Of a stretch of 64,000 bases of DNA, positions 35,697 to 49,384 are shown piece by piece (within the stretch, counting starts at the first letter, position 1; every line of letters begins with the position of its first letter). The notes under the pieces were generated by a model. The model did no database searches. It was not told the DNA's origin and worked only from the letters and a program-made list of their open reading frames with translations. This DNA comes from Ampelocalamus luodianensis. Its lineage: Eukaryota > Streptophyta > Magnoliopsida > Poales > Poaceae. The translations under genes were made by a program, and so were the position numbers. The stretch covers positions 41,349,238 through 41,413,237 of the forward strand of contig CM070640.1 in the NCBI GenBank assembly GCA_036346255.1. Reading direction: 5' to 3'.

Positions 35697-35709
35697 GACT
35701 CTGATACAA
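35697..35709 (-). promoter_or_regulatory. Element A primer-binding site
   Basis: The minus strand reads TTGTATCAGAGTC, close to the initiator-Met tRNA complement TGGTATCAGAGCC, 3 nt from the LTR end at 35713. This position fixes the LTR boundary and orientation. Confidence 0.8.
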
Positions 35710-36651
35710 CTTTGTAATAGCCCCGAAAATGGGACCGTTAGATTCTTTACAACTATCCAGGATGTACAGTTGTAAAACCGTGGTTTCACAAGCAAGCTTA
35801 CATTTACAACAAGAACCAAACTTTATTACAACAGTTAGGGCTTAACAGCCAATTTGAAAGCAGAAGCAGGCATCCAAGCCCAAACATAATATATTACAAT
35901 ACAAAAGTGAACAGAAACCAGAGGCAAGCTTGGGCGCAGAAGAGACCCTGATACCAATAGTCGTCCATGTCTAGTGGCTCCTCCTGATTGCAAGGATCTC
36001 CTGATTCTTCCCAAAAATCTTCTGTTGATGTTTAGCAAGAATGAGTACAACTACTATACCCAGCAAGTTGTAGAGGAAATTCTTTTTTAACTATATGCCA
36101 GGATTATCAAAGGAATGGTACAGTTTACCGATACAGGTATATGTGGAATGCAGGAGTTGAATTTAGAAGTAGTATAATACTTAAAAATACTAAAATAGTA
36201 ATATGTATAACAACAGGGGTTTACAACCTTTGCAATTACCATGTTAAAAACTGTAAAATCCTACTTATGCCTTGTATATTGGAATTACCCATGAACACAA
36301 CTTCATTAACCGGAAGCACGGTGTATTCGAATACCATCTATTTATACTCTGCAGAGTTGCCCAGCTTGTACTGTCAAGCTATATACACGCAACCATTAGC
36401 GTGTGACTAAGCTGAGATAACACTATCTTTTCCACTGCTCAACCTTTCTAGCATCTATCCGGTAGGTTCAAGGTCCATACAGCCTCGGGAGACCACCGGC
36501 CAACAGTGGAATCCATACTCCGAGGCTGACGGGTCCATACCGTTGTGCAGTTCAGCGAGTGCCCTAACAGGCCCACTCCTGACTCACCCTATTCTGCGGC
36601 TGCTCTATCACATAAGAGTAGTTGACAGCTTGTAGATATTCAATCGGGAGA

Positions 36652-38978
36652 GCACACTACTACAAAAAAGCTAATACTAGATGCTTGATCACAGACGGTT
36701 GACCAAAATTATCTGTATTAAACACAATTATAAATGGTTTTGATTTAGCGTTCATATGTGTTACTTTCTGCGCTAAAAACCATTTGTGAAGAGGTAATAT
36801 CACAGACGGTTCATGTTAAAAACCGTTTGTGAAGTATCACAGATGGTTCTGAACAAGAACCATCTATGATACTACTAAATATCACAGACGGTTCATGTTG
36901 AAAACCGTCTGTGATATTATGGTCAACACAGACGGTTTTTCTTTGAAACCGTCTGTAATTTTTGAACGCGTGCGCGGGAGGCGAAATATTTTGGACGCAT
37001 GCGCGGGACGTGAAATGTTTTAGCGCAGTCCTTATATATTATAGCCACCTCTGTCTTGTCTTCATCAATCTCTCCCTCTCCCCTCCCCACACCGAGCTCC
37101 GACCACCGTCAACTACCGTCGTGAACTCCTCCGCCTCCGGTTGTGACGCCACGGTTCACTACACAAGGCACTCTTGTTGTAAGAGTGTCTTGTGCAGTGT
37201 CACCGTCGTGACACAACGGTGATGCTTTCGCCACCTCTCCTTCATTGCCAGTGATATCCCCCATCTAGTCCCCTTCCCTCTCTTCCTGGTTGATATCCCC
37301 CTGCCTTGTTGTTTTGGTGGCTCTCAGTGGTGACTATGGTTTTCTTATGAATGAATAGATCAAGATAAGATTGTGGACATCGACAGCGAGTACCTCGACA
37401 TCCCTGACTCGAATTACCAGACCATCATTCCCTTTTTTGTTTCGGACTCGTTTTCGTGCACTGTCCGGTAAAACAGCCATAACTTTTGCATACGAAATCG
37501 GATTACGGCGTTCTTTGGTTCGTTTGAAAGCTAATGAAAAGTTCAATCTGAAAGTTCAGGTCAAATTCATTCGCGAGGATTCGGAAAAGTAAAAAAATCC
37601 AAAAAAGATCGTTTAGGGTCTCAAAAGCAAAGTTGTCAATTCCATTCCGGGCATCATTCCGGTTTGGCTTTTGGAATGAAATGTTTCGGTACCGGTCTAT
37701 ACCGGTGTACCGTTTCGGAGTATAATATAATAATATATATTAATGAATATATGTAAAGGTAAAAGTAGATATTAACGCTGGCTACCAACTTACCATACTT
37801 CATATAGTTTAACAAAAAATAGCAAAGGGGTATGTTCACTATGTTGGGCTGGCCCAACAAGCCTCAACAACCCATAGCCAAGCTTACCTGGGGAGGCCAA
37901 ACTCCCATCCTCAACAAACCTAACACACACACACGAGTGACAACTACACAAGAGGGCAGGGCAACTGGTCCACTAGCGCCGCCGGCAAAGGAAAAACACA
38001 CACGAGAAGGGAGAGAGAGAAGGCAAGATGTTGCTGGTCTTCATGGCTGGGGAATGGGGATGCCTCCATCGAACCACCGTTTGCCATACTTGGGTTGCGC
38101 TAGGAAGGATCGCATCGTCCTCGCTCAGCTCGTTCATTTGTAGCTAAGGTTTCTTGATTTTTTTTGCTTTCTTCTTATATCCAAGTATTTCCCCCTTGAT
38201 TTCTTGTCGTCGAGATGGATGGGGGACAGATTCTGTTTCTTGGTTTCTTGCATGTCTCATACTAGTTATTTGGTGTGATCTTTTTCTGAATTTCCTCGCT
38301 GACCGCTGCCTCTTCTCCCTCTCCTCTTCTGCACACCGGTACCGAGACGAACGGCTTGATTGTTCCATCCGGAATGCGCCGAAATGACGGGAATGGCCGA
38401 AATTTTGGCTGGTACGGAATCGAGGCTCTTTTCTACAGTTTTGAGCAATGAAATGGTATATACCGGCTGGAATGGCCGGTACCAGAACGGAGTTGACAAC
38501 TTTGCTCAAAACTACCTCTGAAGTTTCAACACCCATTTTCGCCGCTCGTTTGCCATCCGGTTTGAGTTTTCTTTCATTCCAGATTGTGTAATCAACCATA
38601 TGCAAATACTCAGGTCTAACTATCCTGCAATTGATTGGTTTGGCTTAGAATTCGATTTTTTTTTGCAATAAAAAACTATCACAAACGATTTTTTAGTAAA
38701 ACCGTCTGTGATAGTCTATTTTCACAGACGGTTCTGAACAAGAACCGTTTGTGATAATTGATTAGCACAGACGGTTCTGAATAAAAACTGTTTGTGAAAA
38801 TAGACTATCATGGGCGGTTCTTGTTCAGAGCCATCTGTGATAGTTGTTTTCACAGACGGTTCAAAAACCATTTGTGATGACCTATGTCATTACAAACCCA
38901 TAAAGTCAGATGGTTCAGAAAACCGTATGTGATGACAATTTTGAACCGTCTGTGATTACCTTTTCTGTAGTAGTGGCA
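36652..38978. mobile_element. CACTA element with TSD GCA, carrying a nested hAT-like element
   Basis: The element runs 36655-38975. The left terminus is CACTACTACAAAAAAGC and the right terminus, in reverse complement, is CACTACTACAGAAAAGG. GCA is duplicated at 36652-36654 and 38976-38978. Subterminal ATCACAGACGGTTC repeats lie at 36690-36960 and 38670-38960. The interior holds non-coding sequence with no transposase, plus the hAT-like insertion. It is the same family as the truncated copy at 23561. Confidence 0.93.
37620..38512. mobile_element. Non-autonomous hAT-like element with 8-bp TSD
   Basis: The element runs 37628-38504 (877 bp). The left end is CAAAGTTGTCAATTCC and the right end, reverse complement, is CAAAGTTGTCAACTCC. 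CAAAG fits the YARNG rule for hAT termini. The flanking 8-mers CTCAAAAG (37620-37627) and CTCAAAAC (38505-38512) match at 7 of 8 positions. No transposase is encoded. Confidence 0.85.
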
Positions 38979-39644
38979 GTGTACTAAGCGAAGTTGGTTC
39001 AAACCACGCCTGTGGTTGAGCGGGATCTGTGTCTGTTACTTGGCACAAGTTTCTTGTCCTTACTTGACATCTGGTGAGGTGATGGATCATTACCAACTCG
39101 TGGCCATCCACCTCCAGATTTCACCGATGTCTCACTTTTATTAAGCATATTGGGTTGTCCAACCTTCTGGCTTCAACCCTCAACTTTCCACCAAAAACCT
39201 ATTGGCATACCGCTAACTTTCCTTATCAGTATTTCAGAAGAGAGTTTTGTATGACAAAGTGGAATATTTGCTATTATTTCATGTGGACTAAACTTGTCAA
39301 GGAGAATATGGCTTACAAGAATGGGTAGGTCGGTATGTGGGGTGAAGGGTTTTTATCTATTCAACATGGCATTCCAAAGTATCATTTCTTTATTGAAATA
39401 ATTGGCTAAAATATACTAATGAAAGTAATAGCATAAAATATAAGGAATATAGGTTCAATATGTTCAAGGTATGCAACTTGCCTCCTTGCTCGAATTCCTC
39501 GAAAGGTATTGTTGCTCCTGAGTCTTGACCGATGATGTTCTGAGTTGGCTCGTCGAAGTCGGAACCTAACGCAAGACACAAAATAACCAAATAAATATCT
39601 GGCTTGACAAGGAATAAGCCAGAAAAAGAATCCAAGTACAACAA

Positions 39645-42600
39645 TGTAACATCCCAAAGTGTTGTTACCAAAATAAAATAAATAAAAGTTATTGTTTTAT
39701 TGGATTTTCTGAAATTTGAAAGAGTTTCATTGCTTTATTTGAATTTTTGAAAATTTAAAAGTCAAAAGTAAAATTTATTTGAAGTTTTTGGAAGTTTTAT
39801 TTGGTTTGATCTGAAAAATAAAATTTTAATTAATTTCTAGAATTTTCTGAGATTCTAAAAGCTTTTTTCTAGATATGTTAAAGCCAAAATAACTTATTTT
39901 TTCAAAATTAATAGCCAACTTTAAGCTGGAAATAGTTTTATTAAGTCCAAAATAAATAAGAGAATTTTTGTGAATTTTTTTTTCATAATTTTTGGATTTA
40001 ATTTGCGATTTTCTAAAGCCATTTCTAATTATCTGGTATTACACTAATTGGAAAACCAATTTAAAATCCGCAATCCGGCTTTGGGCTGAAACCTCCTTCG
40101 GCCCATTTCCTCTCACGCGCGCCCGGTCCACTGTTCCGCACGTTAAAACCTCAAACCCGTTTCCACCGTTGGATCGGGACTCAACGATCAGATCTCCGTG
40201 TAACGTTCGGGCAACCAAACGTCTTAACCAACGAGGACTGTTGGATCTAAATCCAACGGCCACCATGCCCCCACGCCACCCCTCCTCCTCTGCACCGTTG
40301 GATGCGAATCGGACGGCCCACACCCTCTCTTCTTCCCTGCGCCCTTCTTCTTCGCTTCTTTCTTCTTCCCTGAGCCGCCGCCATTACCACGCCGCGTAGA
40401 GCTCCATCACCGCCGCCATTTATGCCTCCTTTCCCAGCACGGTCACGCGCATTAAAGACCCCGCATCCCGCCGCGCCCTCGCCGGCCGTTTTCCCCTTCA
40501 CCGCGCACGGAATCACCGCAACCGCGCCATCGCCGCCGCAATCCCCGTCGCCGATCTCCTCCTCCTGTGCCCCTATAAGAATGAGCACCGGGAGCCTTCC
40601 TCCTCCCTCATCCGATACCCAGCAACCACTCCTCCTCTCCCCTCTCCATTTTGCCGTATTTTGTGATTGAACGATCCCGGCCGAGCGCCCTTTCTTCCTC
40701 GTTGCCGGCGCCGTCCAAGCCTATCCGCCCCCGTCGACCCCGGATTCGGCATCGCCACCTCAACGCCTACCCCGTGCTCACGCCGCCTTCGCCGGAGCAC
40801 CTCCCGAACCACCACGCCGTCGTAGAGCCGCACACGCCGCCGCCAAAGTCCTCGCCGCCGGCGAATTCTCCGTGCTCGAGCGCCGCCATGGTAAGCATCA
40901 CGACCCTCGCGATCTCCTCTACCCAATAGTGCCCTCGCCGACCGCCGCCGTGCCGCCCAGCGCCGGCGACCCTCGGGTCAGGAGCACTGCCGCCGCCTTG
41001 TGCTGGCGTGGCAGCCACCTCGACGCCACGTGGGTGCCACGTCGGCCAACCACGCCTCGTCACCGCCTGCGTGTCACGCTGGGTCAGCGCCCACGTGGCA
41101 CGGTCCACCCCTCCTCAGACCCAAAAACCCGTAAACCCAGTCCACCATACACCAAGTCACAGACATGTGGGCCCCACATGTTAGGGAATTAATTTAATTC
41201 CTTTAATCCCGAAAATCTCAAGGTTGACGTGAGCCTTGCGCAATAAATGGATTTTTCCTTTAGAAAAATAATTCGGCCAAAAATCCATTTCAACCTGCTG
41301 ACGCAATAAAGCCTTTTCCTTGACAAAAATAATTCCAATAATTCTGAAAACCCTAATTCTATCATTTCATGTATTTCCAATCTTCCAAAGCCCATATATT
41401 TTGCATCCGAACTCCGATTTGGGTGATTCAAGTTGCAAAATTTGTACAAAATGATAATCTAGCCAGCTAAACCAAAATATTTAAATTTGGTGTTCATTTG
41501 AGTGGTTATTTGAATTTTATTTAAATTTAGCTTATTTTGCGATTAGATTTCGACGACTTCGGAGAGTCAAATTTCGACGCCGTTTGAAGAGCACATAAGA
41601 GGATTGATTTTGACTGTATGATCATCGTGATTGTATACTTGGACTTCCTGAAGAAAATACTTGTGAGCACTAGGTGACCTGTTAAGAAAAACAACATCAC
41701 CTCCGTACCAGGTGATCTGTTAAGGAAAACAACATCACCTCAAGTAAGGCAAGTTATACCCTTGATCATATTGATCCCATTATCTAAAATTATTTATATT
41801 CTGATTTTAAATTATTACTGCATGCTTATGTTTATACAATTATTTTAATCCCCTGTTTTAATTGCCTAGTTATTCCAATTTTTCTTGTATGGCCAATTTG
41901 AATGTCAAACGTGAATACCTTGTCACCATTAGACAAAATGATACTAAAATTAGTTATGTGCTTAGCTAATACCTAGAAGAAATCTTGTATTTGGGGAAGT
42001 TTTAGCCAAATCTTCCAAATTTGATTTAAATTGGAGCTATGGTATTGTTTTACCATAGAAGGTTTATAAAATACTTTTACTTGGAAAATAAAATAAAAAT
42101 GGGTTTGAACTTGGGCGAATTGGTTGTATGGAGGGTGCAGGTTTATGCACGGGCTCAACTAGGTAGGTTGAGACCCAGCGTTCTGATGGATGCCGCCTAG
42201 GTCAATTAAGGACTGGTCTTCGAGCCGTATCTTGTCATGCCACCACCATACCACCACATGTCCTCAGTGTGGGGAGTAGGACCTGGCTAATTAATCTGTA
42301 ATGTTCCACCATAGTCGCTCCCTACAGATGCAATGGGTGGTCATGTTACGACTTATGTTAGTCCCACCTAGCGCAAGAGGGGGCCCGAACCCGGAGGTCT
42401 TTATTCTAAAGGGGGTGGCGAAACCTTAGCGAGGGGTAACTACGGTGGAATGGCGCTTTGTAACAGCCTTGTCACGTGCTCTAGACTGCTTACCTAAGGT
42501 AGTGAGCGGTGGTATCGACGGATGCCGAACAAACTAGAGAAGTCGTGTCTTGTGGGTAAAGCTGTACAACCTCTGCAGAGTGTGAAACTATTCGAATAGC

Positions 42601-43256
42601 CGTGTCCACGGTCATGGACATGCTGTCAAAGCCACTCAAAGTTAGACTTTGGTTTTTGTTTGAAAAAGACTTCTTCAAAACTGGTTTATCCAAATGGGAA
42701 TTGGGCAGGAAGCCATATGATAGGAGGGTATCCTTCACCATTTATGTGTGAATGTTATCTGACTATAAAATTGAGAATTTATAAAATGAATTTTAGTTAT
42801 GGAATAACTGCTTTAGAACTTAGTATAAGTTTTTGAAGAAAAATACTGCTTTATGCAAATTCAACCAATAAGCCATCCTTGTTACATCCATATATGCATG
42901 TCATTATGTTATTTGATGGGTGTAACTTGCGAGCACGGAAGTTGTGCTCATACTTGCTTTATGCAAATAAAATTTCAGAGGAGAAGGACTTTGCTACCAG
43001 TGTAGATCTCGACGACTAGGCCGCTACCCCAGTCGATTGTCTGTGGCAGATTGCTGGACTCTACTACTTCTTCGTCTTCCGCTGTGTTCTTTATTATTGG
43101 CTTGTAAGCCTCTTTTGTAATAAACTCTGTTGATTATTAATAAAGTTGTGATATGAATTTGTTACCATATTTGTTTACTGTGTGAACTAACGACTGATCA
43201 TGGGACTAGTTCAGAAATACACAGAGGATTCGGGAGTGTTAGTCCCGGGTCTGACA
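39645..43256 (+). repeat. Element B 5' LTR (3612 bp), plus strand
   Basis: It starts TGTAACATCCC and ends GGGTCTGACA, followed 3 nt later by the primer-binding site. A TATA box (CCCTATAAGA) lies at 40571-40580. The long-LTR conserved block is present in the same orientation relative to the LTR at 42551-42620, and a 38-bp tandem duplication (GGTGAYCTGTTAAG...) at about 41673-41746. Several GC-rich open frames within (for example 39992-40926) show no domains and are LTR sequence. Confidence 0.85.
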
Positions 43257-43259
43257 AAG

Positions 43260-43272
43260 TGGTATCAGAGCC
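43260..43272 (+). promoter_or_regulatory. Element B primer-binding site
   Basis: TGGTATCAGAGCC is an exact complement-type match to the initiator-Met tRNA 3' end, as in most plant Ty3 chromoviruses. It is intact here, unlike in element C. Confidence 0.93.
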
Positions 43273-43777
43273 ATATCGACTGTAGGTCGTGACCTAGTTA
43301 GAATGGCCGTTAGTTGAAAAACTTCAAAACTTATTTTATAACAAGAAAAAAATAAATTGTTCTCTACTCATCTTGGTCATCTATCTATCTATAGCTTCTT
43401 CATAGAAATTCTTTCTTACCAAATTCTCTCTTCACTTTTTTTTTTATTAAATTGACCCTCTTTCCTTGGAAATTTCTATAGATAGTCAACACGTTCTCAA
43501 CCCATACATTCAAGACTACAAGACATGAAGCTATCAAGGAAGCATCGTCATCAAATATCGTTTTGTCAGCCAAGCCATATAGTTTAAATTTACCGAGGCT
43601 CACTCTGTGTATTGAGTCGTTTCACCAAATTCTGAGTTCAATCGATAGAACGTTGTATGAAGCTTTTTGAGTTCGTTCTTTCGTTTGGGAGTATTGTTTC
43701 ACTCTATCCTCTTAGTCCTTCATATTTGTTTCTTTCCTATCCTTTGTCTCCTCTAAAACCTCTGGAATAACCAGCAG

Positions 43778-44583
43778 ATGGTGAACACTCGTCGCTCTGA
43801 AAGTGGAACCAACACTAATGATGATGGAAATGCCCCAATTCCACCACCACCAGCAAACAATGGATCAGAATGGCAACAAATGATGGCCAATCAGAACCGC
43901 CTAATCGAACTACTCTCCCAGTCCATCAACAACGATCAAGCCCGACAAGCTACAGCTCCAACTCCAACTCCACCACCCCAAAGGACCAGTATGTCAGAAT
44001 TTATGAGGATGCGACCACCAACTTTTCAAGCAGCACCGAACCTATGGATGCAGATGATTGGCTCCGGGCAATTAGTAAGAAGTTGGATATTACTCAGTGT
44101 ACTGATCGTGAGAGGGTGTTGTTTGCTTCACACCAGCTCATGGGTCCAGCTTCCGAATGGTGGGACAACTTCAGCATCTCACATGCTGATGCTCAAGCCA
44201 TCACCTGGAATGAATTTGTGCGAGCTTTCCGCCATGTACATATTCCTTCCGGCATGATGACCCTCAAGAAGAAGGAGTTTCATTCGCTACGCCAAGGCAA
44301 CCGCTCTGTGAATGAGTACCTGCACAAGTTCAACCAACTGGTATGATACGCCCCTAAAGATGTCGCAAATGATGAAGATAAGCAGGAAAGATTCCTGAAA
44401 GGACTCAATGATGATTTGTCTGCACAGCTGATTTCCCAGGATTATACTGACTTCCAGCAGCTAGTCGACAAGGCGATTCGTCAAGAGGGCAAACATCAGG
44501 AGATGGAGAATCGCAAAAGAAAAATGGCTGCACAGAAGTTCAACTCTGGAAGCTTTCCTAAAGCCAGGAGGACTCTGGAGCCC
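43778..44583 (+). pseudogene. Element B gag, broken and truncated
   Basis: The ATG at 43778 starts MVNTRRSESGTNTND. Near 44025 the frame shifts after RMRPPTF; the other frame continues SSSTEPMDADDWLRAISKK and ERVLFASHQLMGPASEWW. A TGA at 44344-44346 follows HKFNQLV; related gag has Arg there, so a CGA-to-TGA change is likely. Gag wording goes on (YAPKDVANDEDKQERFLKG, ISQDYTDFQQLVDKAI) to about 44583, where the sequence changes abruptly to GC-rich LTR-like DNA. No zinc knuckle, pol or 3' LTR of B remains. The leader at 43273-43777 has no recognisable ORF. Confidence 0.88.
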
Positions 44584-45239
44584 GTTCCCCCTTTTGGGTT
44601 TTTGGTGTGGGCTGAGGTCTTGGGTGACGGGTTATGGCGGTGGCGGCGCATGGCCGTGAAGGGGATGGGGACGACGGTGGAGGCGTGGTGCTCCGGCTGA
44701 ATTGGCCAGGGCTAGAGTGAGAGGGAGTGGAGTGGTGGTGATGGGTGGAGAGGAAAGGATGGGGAGGCTGAATTCACCTTATGCGTTCGCTGGGAAAGAA
44801 GCAGAGGTGGCGGCGGCTCCGCGAAGTCCGCTGGGCTTGAAGACGAAGGGGGTAGGGAGGGGTGGCTGGTGCTTGGTGTGAGGAAGGAGGAGCGAGTGGG
44901 GTGACTTTTATAGCCGATTGAAGGCGGTGGGAGCAGGAGCGGAGGTGGGTGGAGCTAGAGGCACGTGTGTGTCGAGGTGGCGGCCGAGAGGGTTCTACGC
45001 TTGGCGAGAGTGAGGAGGTGGAGGCATGGGCTTGCGGGGCGAGAGGTGGTGCGGCGGGTAATGGGATGGGAGCGGCGCAGCGCTGGCGGCTTGGGGCGTG
45101 AGACGCATTCAAGGCGGAGGGGAGGTGGCGCGGTGAGGTGGTGGCGACTGCTGCAGCTTTGGCGCAGAGCGACGGCTAGAGGCGGTGGAGGATGGCGGGT
45201 CCCATGCCGACGTGTGGTGGGAGCGACTAGGTGGTGGCG
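44584..45239 (-). repeat. GC-rich LTR segment, probably the outer part of the element A 5' LTR
   Basis: The composition matches the GC-rich core of the other long LTRs. The minus strand has GGCTATAAAAGTCACC (TATA box, about 44906-44914). It continues after element C at 58246-58400. Assignment to A is inferred from order and orientation. Open frames in it lack domains. Confidence 0.5.
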
Positions 45240-48200
45240 TGTGAGGACCCCAATTTATTTGGTTTGTAATGCTTAACCAACCACCTGGTCCTAGCATCAC
45301 AAATCAAATAAACTGATCCTCGAGATATGTATACTTCCCAGAAGCAGTATACACACCTCACAACAAAAGTATGCATCAACTCCATTCCAAACATAGAGTC
45401 CAAACATCACACTACAAACGGAAGATAAACAAATAGTAACAATATTACGTACATAGGCCGACGAGCCACAAGATACACAAATAGACAACAACGATAAATG
45501 AAGCAAAAGTGCCATAAGATGGCTATAAACAAAGCCAATCGGTGTGCCTCCAACCCACAAGGCATCCGACCGACCGCCAAGACTAGTCGTCACCCACGGC
45601 GACAAAGACTCCACGTAAGTGAGGCCCCGAGGCTCACCTTCTTCCTCTGCAACAAAAACATTAAGCAAAGCACCGAGTACAAAGATTGTCTTTGTACCCG
45701 CAAGATCGACGTGTGAACTAGCGCACTGCTCATATGCTACATGCGAGCTTGTTTGGTGGAGGTCATATGGTTCATTTGCATAAAGCCAATTTTCATTTGC
45801 AATAATGTAATACGCTTTAAAGGCAAGTTTGCAATTCATTTTTAATGTTGAAATACTGATAAGGATAATAATAGCAAAAGAGTAAGTAAAAACATCCTAG
45901 AAGTGACTATCCCAATAGTCACCACAACAATAGCACGAATCCCCAGATTCGTACCACCCATCAAGTTTTAATTTAAATGTTGTAGTCTAACTCTTGGAAG
46001 ACCTTGCCAAGCGTGTCCATAACCTAGGACGAGGCTATTCGAATAGTTTGAACCCTGCAGGGGTGTACCAATGTACCCACACTTGCATCGCTTTAAGCCA
46101 AAACACACTTCCAAGGTATGCTCACACACTAAGTCCTACGAGACTGTTTCCAATATTGTGTATTAACTACGAGCCGCTCGTATGGATAGAAACCCATACG
46201 CTTACATGGTAAAGCCGAAAAGACAACTACCCACTCAGGATAAAGCTTTTCGGACAACTACCATGCTCCCACCTCCATCCCTCCCGCGACCTCCTGCGAC
46301 CGGAGCCAATACACGCCAAAGTACTAGGTCAAGAGAGGTCCCATATACTCTAGTGTGGTTAGCACGCAAAATGCTTGGTTCGGTGTAACAAGATGTTCGG
46401 TCCTTGTTGACTCGGGCACCATTCGATCACACCCAACAGATCACACCAATCATACCACAGTGCCCAAGTCTAAATCATTTTGGTTTTCAGTTTTAGTTTT
46501 TCAATTAAACATAGCAAAAATGTTTGAAACAATAAGTTATAGTAAATTTTGTGTGATCAAGGTTACCGACTAAAGTCGATAACCGCTTGATTCTACCGAT
46601 AGCTAAGCATATCTAAGCAATTTGACCGGATCTACTAAGTGACAAGAGACCATCCAACCTCTAATCACAGACAAATAACCTAGGCTCAGGTAGTAGAGAT
46701 CAATATTTTGTCTACAGGATATGCAGCTACGGATTTAACTAATCAATTTAACACAAATTAAGCAATGCATACATACAGCTGAAACAAAATATTAGACTTT
46801 AAAATACTGGGATAGGAATGATCAAACCGCTTGCACGGTGTCGTTGCTCAATAAGGTGCGGAGGATCGTCCTCGTGGTTGCCGCAAATATCGAATCCTAA
46901 CGATCGAACATAACAAAGAAATAAGAACGAATAACACCGCAAAACTCAAACATACAACAACATCAAAACAAGCCAAAACTCACACAAAGAGCCTAAGCAT
47001 GAAATAACAAAATTTCAGAAACAGAGAACAATTCATTTTAAGTTATTAATAATTTTCTATGAATTTTCTAAGCTAAAAACACAACAAGCACTAGTTAATT
47101 ACTTAACAGATTTTCATGAACAGAAACAGTGTGCAAAACCTATTCTAATAGTTAGTATACTGAAAATGAAATTTTCTGAAATTGGGTTCATTGAATTTGG
47201 ACAATTATTGGAAGAGATATGCATTTTCTAATTTAGAAGATACCTAAGGCATCATTTTATTAATTAACAGATTCTTGCTCAGAGACATGGATGAAACTAA
47301 TTTTTGTAAATAATACATTTAAAAAGAAAATTAACAGCACTGGTTTCATGCAATTTGGATAAAAATTGAATTAGCTATGCATTTTACAAGTTTAATTGAT
47401 TTAACGATTACAAATGTAAACGCATTTGAAATACTAAAGCACTTAATACTTCTTCTCTGCGGCGCACGGCTAGCCCGACCAGCGACAGTGGGCCCGCGAA
47501 AATGTTGACGAGCGGATCGCGCATAAGGTGGCGTCGGCGTATTCAAAGAATACGTCTTCGCTAACGTAACGTAATCCTAACACATATGCCCGGCAAAAAT
47601 CGCTTCATGAAAGAGAAAACGCATTAACAAAACTACACAATCCCTAACCGACATTCCGGGCCCACATAACGTAGACTCGAGAATTAAAACGATTAGATTT
47701 GAATCCTAAAGCAGTTTAACACCGAGAGGGCCCACAAGTCGGTGACCTAACGAACGTGTTTAGCGATAACTAAGCTTCGCGGCGCTCGTCGGCACGCGAC
47801 GGGACGGCAGCGCGCGCGCGCAGTGTTCTAGCAACCCGGTGAGTTTCAAGACGAGTGAGTGGTACCTTAAGGTTCGCAAAGACCTCACGAACTGGTGGCG
47901 GTGACGCGGAGCCCAATGGTCGCCGGAGATGGGCTCACGATGGCGGAGGCGAGAAAAGCTACGGCTCGCAGAGAGACGCTCTGACTTCGAGAAGCCGGGA
48001 AGGTGCGCCACGGAATCGCCTCGACTCCGGAGCAATAAGCACAAGATAACGTCGAAGAAGAAGGTCCGAGGCGGCGGAATTGCCACGCGGCGGAACACCG
48101 TGATTGGAGAAGAAAGGGTCGCGCGGCCTCAGCGATGCACCAAAGACAAAAATGAAGCCATCATTAGCTTCGTGCATCCATGCGATCCGAAGGACCAAGT

Positions 48201-49360
48201 GTCGGCCGAAACTCACGAGCACTAGCAAGCTTGCAGAGCCGAGACCAACGGAGTTGGGGACGAAGAAGTGGCTCGGACGATTCACCGGATGCCACGAGCT
48301 CGGGATGGGAAAAATGGATGCGCGCCGAGTGTGGTTCACGATGGTGAGGTTGCGGGCTCAAGGGCTTCTCCAACGCGCGGTGCTACCTTCGTTTCCTTCT
48401 CGGCGAAACAAGAAATCGGGCGAGATAACACGAGAACGCAAAGGAGAAGAAGTGGATGAGCTCGGTCTTTTATGAAGTCACGGCGATGCCTCCCACCGGA
48501 TTACGAGGGCATAAAGGTGGCGGCGACGAGTGCGTGGCAAACATGCACGCACGCGACGCGAGCTCCGGTGAGGTGCGGAGAAGACGAGGTTGATGCCGGC
48601 AGTGGGACCCACATGTCGGCGACAAACGGCGGTGCGAACCGGTGGTTTGATTTGATCGACAACACACCGACCGTTGGATCTAAAACGGACGGCCGGATTG
48701 GTGTATGCATTCGACAGTCGGTTGCATACGCGGCGTGGATCGCTCGATCTTCATCGGACGGTTACGATCGATTGGACTCGCGCAGCAGTGCAGCTAGGCG
48801 GTGCGACCGAGTCAAGTGGTGCGGGTCGGACTCGAGCACGAGTTGGGTTCGGGCCCGAGGAACAACTTTTTAGAATTTGATTTAAAAGACAGAGAAGGTT
48901 TGGGGAATTTTTAGAGGTAGCTCCTGAGCTCCAAAAATTTCAGAAATTTTTATGGTAGCTACTAGGGACAGAGGACAACCTTGTATAATTTTTCCAGAAC
49001 TTTTATGCACTGCATTGTTCTAGAAAATTCACAAGCTGCTGTACAGGAGTTTGACCAGATTTCAAACAGAGTTGACTTGGCCATTTGAAATAGCAAACAA
49101 AATCTAAAAATTGTGAAATAATTCAGGAGGTAGATAGGATGATCAAGATGCTAGGAAAAATAGTTTCAGAGGATGATCACAATTTTGAAGGCTAAGAATC
49201 TGATAACAACAATTTCCAATCACAAGAATTAAATTCTACAAATTGGAAATTGCTAGGAAAATTGTAGAAACTTTCAAATGATTTGAAGAGACAACAAAAG
49301 TTTTTATTTCTCCTCAAAATTTTACATTTGAAATACAAACCCTAAGTTAGGGCTGTTACA
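45240..49360 (-). repeat. Element C 3' LTR (4121 bp)
   Basis: The plus strand starts TGTGAGGACCCC and ends GGCTGTTACA. It matches 54106-58245 throughout. A TATA-like CATAAAAG lies on the minus strand near 48466-48474. The conserved palindrome CTATTCGAATAG is at 46035-46046. Many CAG/CTG positions differ from the partner LTR and from the copy at 61094. Confidence 0.95.
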
Positions 49361-49371
49361 AATCTCCCCTT
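49361..49371 (-). promoter_or_regulatory. Element C polypurine tract
   Basis: The minus strand reads AAGGGGAGATT immediately before the 3' LTR start TGTAACAGCC. Confidence 0.85.
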
Positions 49372-49384
49372 ACAGAATCTCGCT

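Larger units (their letters stand above)
35713..39644 (-). repeat. Element A 5' LTR, inner part (interrupted by a CACTA element)
   Basis: It starts on the plus strand with TGTAATAGCCCCG. It includes the conserved block around 36323-36334 (GTATTCGAATAC here) and a segment at 39470-39540 comparable to the position 1.4-1.6 kb into the C-type LTR. Removing the 2.3-kb CACTA leaves about 1.6 kb before element B interrupts it at 39645. Confidence 0.7.

Noticed and set aside
39992..41192. Multiple open frames of 90-135 codons on both strands
   Set aside because: All lie within the element B LTR, overlap each other and lack domains.
46840..48880. Open frames repeated in 47929-48475 and 56585-57453
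   Set aside because: They occur at matching positions of the two LTRs of element C and have no conserved protein features.
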